A stretch of 64,000 nucleotides of DNA, from NCBI GenBank assembly GCA_026545225.1, contig CM048854.1, forward strand, positions 31,820,230 to 31,884,229, in the 5' to 3' direction. The stretch comes from Cornus controversa. Lineage: Eukaryota > Streptophyta > Magnoliopsida > Cornales > Cornaceae. Below, piece after piece: positions 45,761 to 59,332 of this stretch. The notes below the pieces were generated by a model. The model ran no database searches. It was not told the DNA's origin and saw only the letters and a list, made by a program, of their open reading frames with translations. How positions within the stretch are numbered: position 1 is the stretch's first letter; every line of letters begins with the position of its first letter. The position numbers and the translations under genes are program-made.

Positions 45761-46823
45761 ATGGATCTAAATGATGAAAATCTCTCACAACTCAACACTC
45801 AAACATCTGAGTTAGAGGAAGAACCTAAGAGAGACAATGATGGAAAAATACTATGGAATGATCAATCTGAGGAAATATTCATTCTCTAAATGGAGGAGGA
45901 AGTTAGAAATGGAAACCGCAATACATCAACCTTCAATGTCAAAGGATGGAATAATTTACTAGCGGAAATGATTAAAAGAACTGGTGGATATCCTTGGGAG
46001 AAACATCAACTTAGGAACAAATTCAATATCATGAGGTCTGACTATAAGATTTTCAAAAGACTCATGCAAGAGACAAGTGTCGGGTATAATCAGACCACTG
46101 GAATGATAATTTTAAGTGATGAGAGATGGGAAAGATTGTCAAAGGTTAGTAACATTTACTAGTCACTTTTTTTTTTTTTAACAATTGCTAATATACATGA
46201 ACTTGTAGGTTTTTAGGAGCTGCAAAAAATTTAAGAAAAAACCATGCAAGCACTATGACAAACAAAGTTTCATCTTTGACGAGACAATTGCAACTGGCTC
46301 TCATGCACGTGCATCCACGAGAGTTCCTTCTCGTCATGAGACTGAAAAAGAGAAAGAATATTTTCGTCCAAGTTACAATTTGGATGATGATGATGAGGAG
46401 GATGAGGAGAGGGGAGGTCGGCAACGAAGCCGATCTCCAAGAATAACTCGTAAGAACAAAAAAGAGAGCTTCACGGTTAGCATGTCATCAGCTTTGGAAA
46501 AATTGTCTGATAGTAACGTGAGGAAAGCTAATGCATATGAGAAGAAAGTTGAGGCATATGAGAAGGCACTACTTACTCCATCTCCTCCTGTTGTGTCTGC
46601 TCCTGTAGGGTTGAGTGCTGATAGTGAGTCTGGTCAAGGAACCGCACCTAAAGCTGATGTTGACATGATGTTTAAATGCATGCAGGCCATAGACTCCCTT
46701 GATGGGATTGATCACGTGCAGTACTCCAAGGCAATTACACATATGATCAACATTCCATTGTGGAGGAATGTGTTCCTTAAAATGAGTGATGATAGGAAGA
46801 AGGGTTGGATAAGCACTCTTTGA
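45761..46823 (+). pseudogene. Harbinger ORF1: Myb/SANT-like DNA-binding protein, one nonsense codon
   Basis: ATG 45761; exon 1 45761-46144, intron 46145-46208 (GT-AG, 64 bp, phase 0), exon 2 46209-46823 (TGA), about 353 codons. It opens with an acidic segment, then KILWNDQSEEIFIL, a TAA at 45887-45889, and continues in the same frame MEEEVRNGNRNTSTFNVKGW and LRNKFNIMRSDYKIFKRLM, the Trp- and Arg-spaced Myb/SANT-like domain of Harbinger ORF1 proteins. The C-terminal part is acidic (DDDDEEDEE), then an RSRSPRITRK basic patch. In this superfamily ORF1 binds the transposon ends and helps the transposase enter the nucleus. The stop falls where the family usually has a sense codon; an ATG directly after it (45890) could restart translation within the domain. 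Confidence 0.85.
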
Positions 46824-47068
46824 ACTTTGTGTGTTGGAACAATGTTTGATTTCTATTTTAAGTTTGTAATCTCTTAAATAATATTTTAACTCTATGTAGG
46901 TGGACATGTATGGATGTTTCGTATGCTATGTATTGATGTTTTTCGTTTGTAGACATGTTATATGCTATTATTATGTTATCATTTTAATTTTAATTTTGAT
47001 TTTATTTGTGTGTCATTACTTGTATGTTTGTAATTATGAAATAATTGTAATTATACTAGGTACTTGAT

Positions 47069-48440
47069 ATGGATCCTAGAAGGCTTTCTCTTGATGATGA
47101 CGATGATGAGGATGATGATGAGGAGCAATTGCTTCTTCTCACCATTTTGAATGAGTATGCGAACAAATTTGTATTTAAGAGACCGTGTAGGAATTCACGT
47201 TTAACTGGTAATGATTTTGTATTGGAGGTATTATATAGTGACTCAACAAGATGTTTTCATTTGTTTCGAATGGAACAACATGTCTTTATGAATTTCTGTA
47301 ATCAGTTAAAGAATTTAGGGTTAAAGGAAGAAAGGTATGTGGGGGTACAAGAGCAAGTTGGAATATTTTTACTAACTGTAGGTCATAACGCGACAAATCG
47401 GTTTGTTTCTGATAGATTTCAACACTCTGGACAAACAGTGTCCAAATACTTTCATCGTGTTCTAAAAGTGATTCTGTTATTGGCGAGTCAGATTATAAGT
47501 CCGCCAAATTTTAATGTTGTTCCTCCAGAAATTCTATACAATCCTAAACACTATCCTTTTTTTAAGGTACATTTCATTGCAATCTATAACAATTTTTTGT
47601 GAATAATTATATGCATTTTATTCATTTACATGTTAACTAACAATTTTATTATAAGATTACATTGGAGCTATAGATGGAACCCATGTGAATGCTATTGTTC
47701 CATCTTCTGATCAGGTTCCTTATCGTGGGAGAAAATCAGACACGACACAAAATGTGTTGGCAGCATGTTCTTTCGACATGCAGTTCACTTTTGTGATGGC
47801 GGGTTGGGAAGGAAGTGTTCATGACTCATATGTCTTAATGCAATGTCTCAGTAAGGCTGAAAATCAATTTCCATTACCACCAGAAGGTAATTGAAATATC
47901 ATTAACGGTTTAAGTAGGGGCAATAATTAGATTTTGAAGTCATTTTATTGTTCTTTGGATGCAGGTAAGTATTACTTAGTTGACTCTGGTTACAGTAACA
48001 TGCCGGGATTTCTAGCACCATATTGTGGTGAAAGATACCATTTGCAAGAGTACAGGAGAAGTTGTAGAGGACCGGTGCATCGTGAGGAACTTTATAACTT
48101 CAAACATTCATCTCTTCGGAATGTTATTGAGCGTTGTTTTGGTGTTTTAAAGGCAAGATTTCCTATATTGAGGTTAATGGCACCGTACAACATAGATGTG
48201 CAAGCAGATATTGTGATTGCATGTTGTGCAATTCACAATTTTATTAGGATGGAAGCATGTTTAGACACTTTGTTTGCAGAATATGGAGATGAAAATATGG
48301 AACTTGAAAATGTGAGGGCCAGTACTTCTCAAGCTGCCCCTATTGAAGTCAATGTCAATCAAAGTGAACTTCGACAAATGAGTGAATTTCGTGATATAAT
48401 TGCTAATGAAATATGGAATGACCATGTAACACGTCATTGA
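47069..48440 (+). pseudogene. Harbinger ORF2: DDE transposase, three exons, one phase mismatch
   Basis: Exon 1 47069-47566, exon 2 about 47655-47886, exon 3 47965-48440. It starts with an acidic Asp/Glu run, then a helix-turn-helix-like part (QEQVGIFLLTVGHNATNRF, HSGQTVSKYFHRVL). Catalytic signatures: GAIDGTHV (first Asp), MAGWEGSVHDSY (second Asp), DSGYSNMPGFLAPYCG, and NVIERCFGVLKARFPIL (Glu), then ACCAIHNFIR. Intron 2 is GT-AG and in phase. At intron 1 the donor (AAG|GTACAT) and only nearby AG acceptor (47654-47655) leave the second exon one base short of the frame needed for GAIDG, so a one-base loss at the acceptor is likely. It would cut and paste the element together with ORF1. Confidence 0.87.
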
Positions 48441-48957
48441 AAATGTTGTTCTAAATCTCATTATAATCTGTTGGTAGTGACGTGATTTTTAGTGCATAGC
48501 AGATTGGCAATGGAATTTGTTTTGTAGTATAGCACCTTGATGGTGGCATATATTTTGCAAATGCTATAATTTTGGTGAATGAACATGCAAACTTTTTTTT
48601 GGTTAATTGAATATATTTTGGATTGTTTTTTATTTTTTGGTGAAAATGAGTTTTTGTTTAAGCATTACTATTTCTACATGTCTTTCTACATGTCTATTTT
48701 TATATTAATAATTGTAACAATCAACATTGTCAAAGAATGACTATCTTTTCTTACTTTATTGTGTTGATTTTTTTAAAAAATAATTTAAGGTTAACAAACA
48801 TGTTTTTATGTTTATGGTTTTTAAAACAAGTCAAACTTTTTTACGTTATCAAACAATGATGTTGTTTATGGATAAACATAATCGAAACATAAACACTGTT
48901 TATACAAACACTTAAACAATAAACAATAAACATAAACGGTTAACAAACGGGCCCTTA

Positions 48958-49307
48958 GTTTATGTTTTTCTAGACTTTGAGTAGTTAGTTCTATTTCTGT
49001 CTATACTTGGTATTTGAACTTGCTATGTTCTATATTTTGATTTGCTTAGACTTATTATGTTAATATTGTCTATGCTTTGCTTATGTGTAACCTTCACAAG
49101 TTTGAGACTTATGTGATATATTTGATTGAAGGTTATGCTTATATCTCAGTTTCGAAAAGGGGGAGATACGTTATATATATGTAAGGGGGAGACTTATATC
49201 TTATATAGATGCTTTGACAAAAGGGGAGATTTATTTCTTTGAGACATATGAAGAGATAATATATTTGGTTATATGATTAAGGGGGAGTTTGAAGATGATT
49301 TTATATC

Positions 49308-49343
<36 letters not shown>

Positions 49344-49557
49344 GATTAAGCTTTCACATGTAGTGTTGTTTGCATAATGTGCAGATTTTACAGGTTTGAC
49401 AGACACTACACATGAAGTATGAAAGCTTGCTCATGATACTCTGAGTTCTTCAAGATATATTTCTTTGTATTGGGGATATATTGTAATTTGATTTTTTCAG
49501 TGGTTATGTTATAATTGTTTAGGTTAATTTTGTCACGAAATTGCTACTGGGGGAGAT
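48958..49557 (+). other. Copia 3' interior with polypurine tracts
   Basis: Contains at least four GGGGGAGA-like purine tracts (about 49157-49550), the last (GGGGGAGAT, 49549-49557) directly before the 3' LTR as the working polypurine tract. A (TA)n lies at 49310-49340. No coding domain. Confidence 0.75.
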
Positions 49558-50920
49558 TGTAGCGTATATTTTTGTAATTGGCAGTCTTCGGTGTCAAAAC
49601 CAAACATGATAGAGATGTATTATTTGAGTTATATTTCTCTCATTGATCATGTAATTGAAGTCTCATAGTGAGCATGAAGTTCTACACCAACCATGTAAGG
49701 GTTTGTCAAAGGATGAAGCTTAAATCTTCGGGAAAAGTCATCAAGGGTCTACACAAGGATTCGATCATTTGAAGTTTTGAGATGGTTCCGAATGCATGAG
49801 GATATTGTTGATCACATATAAGAGTCAAGTAGTCCAGGTAAAGTGGTGAGAAGAAATATTTTTCAAACTGAGAGGTTTCGACCTTAAAAAGATAGACTTT
49901 TAAGCAAATTTATGAAAAGGTTGGACCAGTCCAAGGAAACCTTGGACTAGTCCAAAGGGTCTCAGCAACTCCTTTAGAGTCTGTTATAGGAGTTGGACTG
50001 GTCCAAGGAAAGCCCGGACCGGTCCAACTTTCTGGTCTGCGAAATTTGACCAGATTTGTCCTATTTTGACCTAGATTGAACCCAGAACTTTCTAAAATCA
50101 TGGGGACTTGTTTCCTATTGGATTTTAACTTGATTTTCAAGAAAATTAGGATTTCTAATCTCTATAAAACCTCATATGATTTCTCTCTCGGTGTGCCTTG
50201 GATACATGCTTTCAATATACAAAAATAGAGATTTTTCAGATAGAAAAAACATTGAGATATTTTTCTAAGCAGAGAATTTTTCTCCCAAATTCTTTGTTTA
50301 TATTTTTGAGAGCACACACTATTCACTGAGTGATTTTAGGGTGTTCTCTATATTTGGTTAATCAACTGTTCGAAGACTGCATTGAAGATTTCTTCGTGAT
50401 CAAGTTATTGGATTGGTATCTTCTACAACTGTTCGTTAATGATCGAGGAAGGAAAAGAATATCGTGCTACGAAGGGGACATGATACTTGCTAAGTGTTCG
50501 TGTTCTTCCAGTTACCTTTCTGAGAGGATTTTAATATTAGCCGAGAATCTACAGTAGTTGGACGAGGTAGTCGCAATTGTAAGTCTGAGGTGTTTCGCAT
50601 CAAAGTTCTTGTCAGAGTGGACTAGTGGAGTGGGTGTGATCCTAAGACAGAGTTTGTTGTACTTTATTTCGACAATAGTGGATTTACTTCTCCGATGCTA
50701 CAAAGCTTCACCCGTGGTTCTTTTTCCCATCTTGGATTTTTCACCTATATCTGGTGCATTCGTATACTTTATTTACTTGCTTTGTGGGATTGTTTTAATT
50801 ATTAATTGGACTTAAAATTGGATAAATTGAATAATTAAGCAAAAAGCGAGTAAACCTAATCACCCCTCCTCTAAGTTTTTTAATTACTTTTGCAACTGCT
50901 TCCGCACCGTACAACTCACA
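49558..50920 (+). repeat. 3' LTR of the Copia element
   Basis: 1363 bp, starting TGTAGCG and ending CAACTCACA. It is collinear with the 5' LTR, with small indels and scattered substitutions. TATA box CTATAAAACC near 50161. The open frames at 50330 and 50558 are parts of the same non-gene frame seen in the 5' LTR. Confidence 0.9.
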
Positions 50921-50925
50921 TATGA

Positions 50926-51744
50926 CAAGATATAATTGATTGAGGGAAAGCATGTGACATGAAATCATCGTTGCATTGAATACTTTTTTAACAAATGTCT
51001 TGTTCCACGTTAGATATGAATGAGAAACGTTTTGAACTTATATGAGTGAGTAAGCAGTATTACTAAACAATTTAAGTTTTTGAGTCAAATGACAAGAACT
51101 CAGCCCACTATAATTAAGTATCTGAACCTAGATGTAGAACCTCAACCTACTTTTTAACCTTGTTTAACTAAAATTCATTTATTATATTTAAATATAACTT
51201 CTCTTGTATTTTGAGTTTCTCAAGTTAGTAAAACTTTAATACAAATAATGTCCAAAATAAATTTCATTGTCGCAAATACCTTGTCCACACTAATAAATTT
51301 TTTTTACTAGAATCAGGATAAGCCTACCCAAGTCCCACCTGAAGTATATGAACCTAGCCACCACCCATATAGATTTTATGCCCTCCCCAACTTGGTAACG
51401 TTCTTCTTGGACCTGTAGGTATTCTAAATATAGAATGATAGATGAAGTAAACCGACATATTTGGATGATCAAAGTAGGGATTGTTTAAGGACTCAAGTAC
51501 TAGTTACTACCCTTGATTATGATTCAATTGAGTATAATCACAGTTAAATAGTGAGCATTGGATACTGAAGAAGAATTTAAGAAGTTAATAACTAATGTAG
51601 AAACCTTGTGTGCAGTGTTAATTTAAATTGTATTGAATAATTTTCCTATTTTGAAACCGTTGACTAGTAGATAACTAAAGTCCATTCAACAGTCCACCTA
51701 ACTGAAGTACAAGATTATACTGCTGATCACATAAAAGCACCATA
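50926..51744. other. LAC-B upstream region
   Basis: AT-rich, no gene seen. It should hold the LAC-B promoter; a CATAAAAG TATA-like word lies at 51730-51737, about 50 bases before the start codon. The Copia element ends only about 860 bases upstream of the ATG. Confidence 0.45.
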
Positions 51745-51781
51745 TTTGTCACTTCATCACTTTTAAGGGAAGAGTGAAAAG

Positions 51782-52384
51782 ATGAGGTTGGGGAAGACTT
51801 GTCTGTGCGATCTTATTGGGGTTGTGTTTGCAAGTGTGTTATATTTTTGTTTAGTGCAAGGCAACAACATCCAGTACTATGACTTTATTGTAAGTATACA
51901 AACAAACATTTATTGTGCATTACTGATCTTAATTAATCTCGGGCTTATATACTAATATTCTCTTTATTTCTTCCATCTCTTCCCATATTTCAATATTGCA
52001 GCTGAGAGAAGCCAATTTTACAAGACTGTGCAGCACCAAGAGCATGTTAGTAGTGAATGACAGTTACCCAGGACCGGTGATTCGTGTTCATAAAGGAGAT
52101 ACAGCGTTTGTTAATGTTCACAATCAAGGAAATTATGGTATCACTATTCACTGGTACACTCTCTCTCTATATATCTATATATATATATACACACAAACAC
52201 TGGTACATGCCGTAATCTACGGCCCTATCATATGTATATATACACAAACACTAGTATATGCGGTAATCTGCCACCCTATCACGTAATCATACTAGGGACT
52301 GTTACATAAAATAATTTTAAATTATAGATAAAAAAAGACATTTTAAACAAGAGAATTGATTTTTTAACCATTAAATAATATATA

Positions 52385-52427
<43 letters not shown>

Positions 52428-53478
52428 TTGTCACTTCCACTAAATAATCAGAATCATTTTGAAGTATGTATTTCTGGTAAACAATTAGGAATCCATACCT
52501 AAACAGAGAATCATGCCAAACGAGTGCAAAACGGCTACTCTGTGAAACTGCAAGCAGCAGCTCCACTAATGGCTTCTCTGAGACCGGAAATTTATGTTTA
52601 TTATCGCCGTCGCCGGTCAGTTTTAGAGAGAGAGTACCAGTAATCGGTCAAACGCTCACACGTGGTCAAACGTTGACCTAAAAGGTGAATATAATTTGAT
52701 CAGCACTTTGCCTAGGAAACCGGGCTACTCCCCCATTTCTCCAAAAACCTGAAAGTACTTGAGTCTGTCACTGTCCCGGTTGCTCTTTGAAAAGTCTTAT
52801 TTATTATTTTTGAAAAATAATAAAAGCATAATTTTTTAGAATAAAATTATTATCATAATCTCTTAATACTTTGTCTCCTTTTTCAATGCGTTTGTGTATA
52901 TATATATATATATATTCTTTCAACATGGAACTTCTCTGTACCATCTTATCTCTGTCTCTTCTAAAATAATTACAATTCAATTTTAGTATTTGACGATAAG
53001 TAAAACTCAATTTCATAATTTTATTTTAACTAAAATTTTTAATTTTATTTTAAAATAACTAAAACTCAATCTTAAAATTTTAACTGAAACTTCGATACAT
53101 ATACACTTGTTTATAAAAAAAAAAAAAATTAATTGTATTTTTGTCAAAAATGCAGTAGCTTAGGATACCGAAGAAGCTTACTATAATAAGGACGAAAAAT
53201 TCAATTTAACGGTCAAAAATAATTAAAAAATTAATCATGAGATTCAAAATCTCTTTTGTTATTTGCAATTTAAAATTATTCTATTTAACAATCACGAGTG
53301 CGAATACATGATAGTAGCGTAGGTACGAACATACAATATGTGTATATATATATATATATATATATGATACGATCAAAGTGTAAGAAAAATAACTTTCAAA
53401 AGTTATTGTAATTATATTTAATGGTTATTATATATAATGTGAAAAAAAATTTTGTTTATCGATGAATAAAAAATTATT

Positions 53479-53520
<42 letters not shown>

Positions 53521-56086
53521 ACAGTCATAAATGACCTAAAAGATTAACGTGATTTCTTCAGCACTTTGCATTGGAAACCGGGGTACTCGGGATTCGATTT
53601 CTTCAGTTCATAGATTCCGGCCCCACTAGTTCTGTTTTATAGCGACCTTCTGAGATCCAACAACCAATCCTCAGCAACAGGTCCTTTCATTTAGTCTTGG
53701 GATGGTGATCGGAATATAAGCTATGAGGGATGTACTTTGCGACACCCCGTCAATGTTTTATATTATTTTTAATAATTAAAAGCTTTAATTTTTTTAAAAA
53801 TGAAGAGCATCATCGACTCGAAGGATAGCCTGTGTCAAATACATCCGAGTATTATAAACGTGTCAAAGTAGTTATATTATTATTAACATTATATTTTTTA
53901 ATTGATATTTTTACCGTAAAAGATTAATAAATATAGATTTTTGCAAATTTAATAAATTTACTGTAACATTTTAAGTTAAATTTTTTCCAACAAACTTAAG
54001 ATACCTTCACCATTTTTAAATTCGCATTTCACCACTTTTAAATATTTGAGACTTTTAAAATATTTCAAGTTATTTTGTTTGTTAACACAATTAATATAGG
54101 TTTCACTATTTTAAAATCTACCTGGTAGCAATCTTAAATTCACATTTCACGACCTTTAAAATTTGAAACACTCGAAATATTTAAGTTAATTTTTTTTTTG
54201 TTTTAATCATTCTTAAATCCACATTTATTATCCTTTAAATTTACATTTCACTACCCTTAAAATTTGAAACACTTAGATTTCAAGTTAATTTTTTTGTTTT
54301 CGTCACTCGTAAATCATCTTCATTACCCTTAAATTCACATTTTATCTCCCTTAAAACGTGAAACACTTGGAATATTTCAAGTTAATTTTTTGTTTTCACT
54401 ACTCTTAAATCTACTTTCAGTACTCTTAAATTCACATTTTATCACCCTTAAAATTTGAAACATTTGAAATATTCAAGTTATTTTTTTTGTCAACATATTT
54501 AATTTAGGTTTCATTACTCTTAAATATACCTGTATCATCCTTAAATCCACATTGCACCACCATTACATCTTGAAACACCTGAAATATTTCAAGCTAATTT
54601 CTTTGTTAGCACAATTAATATATGTTTCACCATATTTAAATTTACTTTCACCGTTCTTAAATTCACATTTCACCTCCTTAAAACTTGGAAACTTGAAATA
54701 TTCCAAGATAAAATTTTTGTCAACACACCTAATCTAGGTTTCACCACTTTTTTAAATCTACTTTCATCATCCTTAAATTCATATTTCACCACACTTGCAC
54801 CTTACAATCAAATTTACTAAATATTGTAGCATCTCTTATTTGATTAATAAGGACTACTAAAACCTAGATTAGCTGTGTTGATAAAAAATTTAAGGGTAGT
54901 GAAATCTAAATTCAATCTTAACTTGAAGGTAGGTTTAAGGGCATTGACTATCAAGAAATGTCCAATTTCAAAGATGAACATTATTCGAGTTCTTTTATTA
55001 GGGTGGTGAAATGTGAATTTAAGAATGGTAAAACCTAGATTAGTTGTGTTGACCAAAAAATTAACTTGAAATATATTTTTCAAGATTTAAGGGTGGTAAA
55101 ATGTGAATTTAAGGGCGGAGAGTGGTGAAACATAGATTAATCATGTTAGACAAAAAAAAAATTGATATATACCAAGTGTTTCAAAATTTAAGAGTGGTGA
55201 AATGTGATTTTAAGGGTGGTGGGTGGTGAATTTAAAGTTATGTTTGTTTGAAAAAATTGAACTTGAGAAGTTTTAGTAGATTTATTAAATTTATGAAAAT
55301 TCATATTAATTTTGTTGAATAATTTAATCTTAACTTAATTGTTAAATTTTTTCGGGTAAAAATAGTACTTAAAAAAATAAATATTATTTTAAAAAAACGA
55401 GCAGAAAAAAATTTGTATCTTATGTTAAAATAATAATAATAATAATAGTGATAATATAACTACTAATTTTAAAAAAGTAATAATATAACTATAAAAGGTA
55501 AATCATAAAAGGTAATATAATAATAATAATATAACTATTATAATATTAATATTTAGTGTGCACACGCTAACACAGTGGATACACACACAGTAGGGGACGT
55601 ACATACGGTCACTCCCATGCACCTTACGACACCAAAAATTTTATGTAACACAAACGTATACATAAGAGCAACCATGTCCAATGGTCTTAGAAACAATATG
55701 AACGCACCTCACGGCATCCAAATTTTTTCTTTGAAAAAAAAAAAAATTACAAAATGTTATTATTAGACACTCGTTCATTAAGTCAAGCGCATGCAATGAC
55801 TCTTCTTTATATACGATGAAGTATATTTGTAATATAATAGTAGCATATATAATATAATGATCTTACAATATTGAAATCTCTCCATCTTCTAAATTATTTA
55901 TCTCTTTTGATATAAATTAAAAATTCATTGAAGTCCTATCATTGTCTTTACTCAAATGATTTATATAAAGGCAAAAGGCCTAAAATTCATTGTGATCTTT
56001 AAAAGGTGTAATAAATATTTCTATGCTATATTTTGGATAATATTATATGCTCGCCTTTGCAAAAGTGAGCAAACTACTTACTTTTG

Positions 56087-56121
<35 letters not shown>

Positions 56122-59100
56122 ATATTTTATGATTATTTTATCCTTTTCATTATTATAAAAAATAAAGAGAAGAGATATTTTTAAGTTTTTTTTACCTTAA
56201 TAAAAAAAAATGAGTTTTTTTCTAGAAAAAAAATTTCAGGGAAAAAAATAAATATGTACAATAATAAAAAATTTAGGATATTTTTTGTTTTTTCAAAAAT
56301 TATTTTATTTTCATAAATTCTCTTTCTTTCTAGTAGAAAAAGTTTTTGAAATAATTTTGATAAAACAAAAAAAAAATCAAAATTTTTTATTAAGTAATTG
56401 GATTTTTTTTTTTTGAAAAAAAACTCATCTTTTTTTTTTTTTTATTAAGTTAAAAGATAAAATTAATATAAAAAAATCCCTCTCTTTCTAATGAATTTTT
56501 TTTTAGAAAACAAAAAAAAAAGTCCAAAATTTTTATTATGTAATTGTGCATTTTTTTGTTTTTCTTGGAAAAAAAAATTGCCTAGATAAAAAATCCTCTT
56601 TTTTTTATTAAGGTAAAAAAAAAATTTAATATAAAAAATTTCTCCTATCTCTCTTGTTCTTTATTTTTTATAATAAAGAAGAATATAAATAATTATAAAA
56701 AAAAATATATGTGCAAAAGATATGTGCTCACTTTTATAAGTATAAAAGTACAATAACGAGGATGTTTTTTACCCTTTTACCTTGTATGAATAAAACAATG
56801 AAATCATAGTACATTGGCAGTTTTGTGTTTAGTGGCAAAAAAAAATATGTCTACTAGGAAAGGACAAAGATTCTGGTAAGGGAAAAAGAATTTCAAAAAG
56901 AAAAGAGGAGCATGTGTGCGCCACCACTACGCAGTGGTGGGATCCAGTTCCGGGACTTTCTTTCTTACAATTTTTGGAGAGTTTGACTTTTGATAAAGAA
57001 TTTAGAGTCTAGTTCAATTTTTTTAAAATAATTTTTAAATAATTAAAAAAACTAAAAATTATTTTCAAATAAATATAAAAGAAATTTATTTTAAAAAAAA
57101 TTGCATCTTTTAACTGATTTTTTAAAAACACTTCTTTTAAATCACTTCGGTCAACCTAACCACATTCTTCTACGGTTCTTTTTATTTTTAATATTCAAAA
57201 ATTATAAAATTTTTGATACAAAACTAAACCAAACCTATCCTAATTTCCAAAACAACATCAACTCATGCTATATATATATATATATATATATTGGATATAG
57301 CTAATATATGTGATGGAACTAACAGGCATGGAGTGAAGCAACCAAGAAATCCATGGTCAGACGGACCTGAGTATATCACACAGTGTCCCATTGAACCTGG
57401 AAAGAACTTCACCTATGAGGTCATATTTTCTAGTGAAGAAGGAACCCTCTGGTGGCATGCCCATAGTGACTGGACAAGAAGCAGTGTCCATGGTGCCATT
57501 GTCATTTATCCTGAAACTGGAACTAATTTTCCCTTTTCCGAACCTGATGAAGAAGAAATTATTGTACTTGGTATGACGTCCATGTTTTCCATCACAACAA
57601 GTTAGTTTGTGCAATATATATATATATATCCATGTTTTGAGTTTTAATTTCACTATTTAACTGTGTTAACCACTTTTTTCCTTGGACACAAGAATTACAC
57701 CATACAATTAAGCTCATTCTCCTAATATGTATCTAATTGCAGGATCATGGTTTAAAGGAGATATCAACAAAGAAGTTCTTGAGGACCTCCAAACTGGTGA
57801 AGACATGCCAAAGTCAGATGCTTATGTTATCAATGGCCAACCAGGAGACTTTTGCGAATGCCCTAATGGTATGTATGATAGCTGTGTACCAATGTGAAAG
57901 ATAACATGTATACAAGAATTAAGCTCGGTAATTCTAAGACATACATGGACTGCCACCCAATTTATTATATATATATATATATAGATCCACATATTCGAGG
58001 AAGTTTGTGATGAAAATTTATTCACAATAGTACTTATATTGATTATAGTAATTCATGTGTTGCAGGAACATATCGCAGGGTGATTGATTATGGCAAGACC
58101 TATCTTCTTCGCATAATCAATGCAGCAATGAACGCAGATCTCTTCTTCGCTATTGCTGAACACAACATCACAGTGGTTGGAATGGATGGAAACTATCTCA
58201 AACCCATAGCAACACCTTATACTGTGATATCCCCTGGACAAACCATGGATGTTTTACTAACAGCAAACCAGTCATTGGGTCAATACTATATGGCCACGAG
58301 ACAATATCACAGTGCAGATTATGGCGAGTATGACAGTGCAAATGCTACTGCGATTCTAGAGTACAGAGGCAACTATACCCCTCCAGCTTACCCTTCCTTC
58401 CCAGCTTACCTTCCTTCAAATGATGACTTTGTTGAAGCAAATAATTTCTTGGATCGTCTAAGGAGCTTGGCAAGTTCAGAATTTCCGGTAAAGGTCCCCG
58501 AAAATATCACTACCCGTATGTTCATAGTAGTTTCTATGAATATGGATCCTGTTGTGAATGGTTCATCAGAGACCACAGAATATCTCGCTTCAAGCATGAA
58601 CAATATCAGTTTCGTCAACCCTACCACCGATGTGTTGCAAGCCTATTATTGGTATGCCTCCGCCCCTGTCTCATATCTATAGAATAGAAGATTGTATCTC
58701 TCCTAAGTACCATCATCAAGTGGTGACATATTTTGTGGCATTCCACGTGACCTCATCATCTAATTTCTTTAATTTAACTCAATTATTTTATGCGAAAAAA
58801 CCAACTGTACTTTATTACAATTGAATATTTTTTTAGCATTCATATGATTTTTCTAATCTAGTTTTAAAATTTTTTTATACAGGAACATGAGTGGGTTTTA
58901 TACCACAGATTTTCCAGACCAGCCGGCTTCTTATTTCAACTTCACAGAAAGTGGAGTTCCGGTTAATGCTTCATCAACCATTAAAGGAACCAAGGTGAAG
59001 ATGTTGAATTATAAGGAAGGAGTGGAGATAATATTTCAAGGGACCAATTTCTTGCAAGCATCAGAGGCTCACCCAATGCATTTGCATGGCTATAACTTCT

Positions 59101-59272
59101 ACGTGGTCGGATCAGGATATGGGGATTTCGACCCAGAAATTGATCCAAAAGGGTACAATTTGGTTGATCCACCTCAAATGAATACATTTGCAGTCCCTAA
59201 GAATGGTTGGCTTACCATCAGATTTGTGGCCAGCAATCCAGGTATGCTGCATTTTCGTGCATTCATCACGAA

Positions 59273-59332
<60 letters not shown>

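Larger units (their letters stand above)
43761..48954 (+). mobile_element. PIF/Harbinger transposon, nearly complete, two ORFs
   Basis: 5194 bp with TIRs starting GGGCCTGTTTGTTAAG (left) and GGGCCCGTTTGTTAAC (right, reverse), and a 3-bp target duplication TTA on each side (43758-43760 and 48955-48957), the usual Harbinger target. TTTATGTTT/AAACATAAA words follow both TIRs. It encodes a Myb/SANT-like ORF1 (45761-46823) and a DDE transposase ORF2 (47069-48440), the standard pair for this superfamily. Damage is light: one nonsense codon in ORF1 and one apparent splice or frame problem in ORF2. Confidence 0.93.
37840..50920 (+). mobile_element. Ty1/copia retrotransposon without visible pol, with a nested Harbinger
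   Basis: LTRs 37840-39133 and 49558-50920, with perfect 5-bp target duplications TATGA at 37835-37839 and 50921-50925. Inside are a decayed iMet-type primer site, a gag frame (39225-41036), an extra ORF (42669-43740) and several GGGGGAGA purine tracts before the 3' LTR. No protease, integrase, RT or RNase H is recognisable between gag and the extra ORF (41040-42660). The extra ORF beyond pol and the repeated purine tracts recall the SIRE/Maximus lineage. A PIF/Harbinger transposon occupies 43761-48954. The element is about 7.9 kb without it. Confidence 0.9.

Noticed and set aside
53730-53800. Solo LTR start (GCGACACCCCGTC-like)
   Set aside because: It resembles the start of some plant gypsy LTRs, but no LTR end or duplication could be found before the inverted array.
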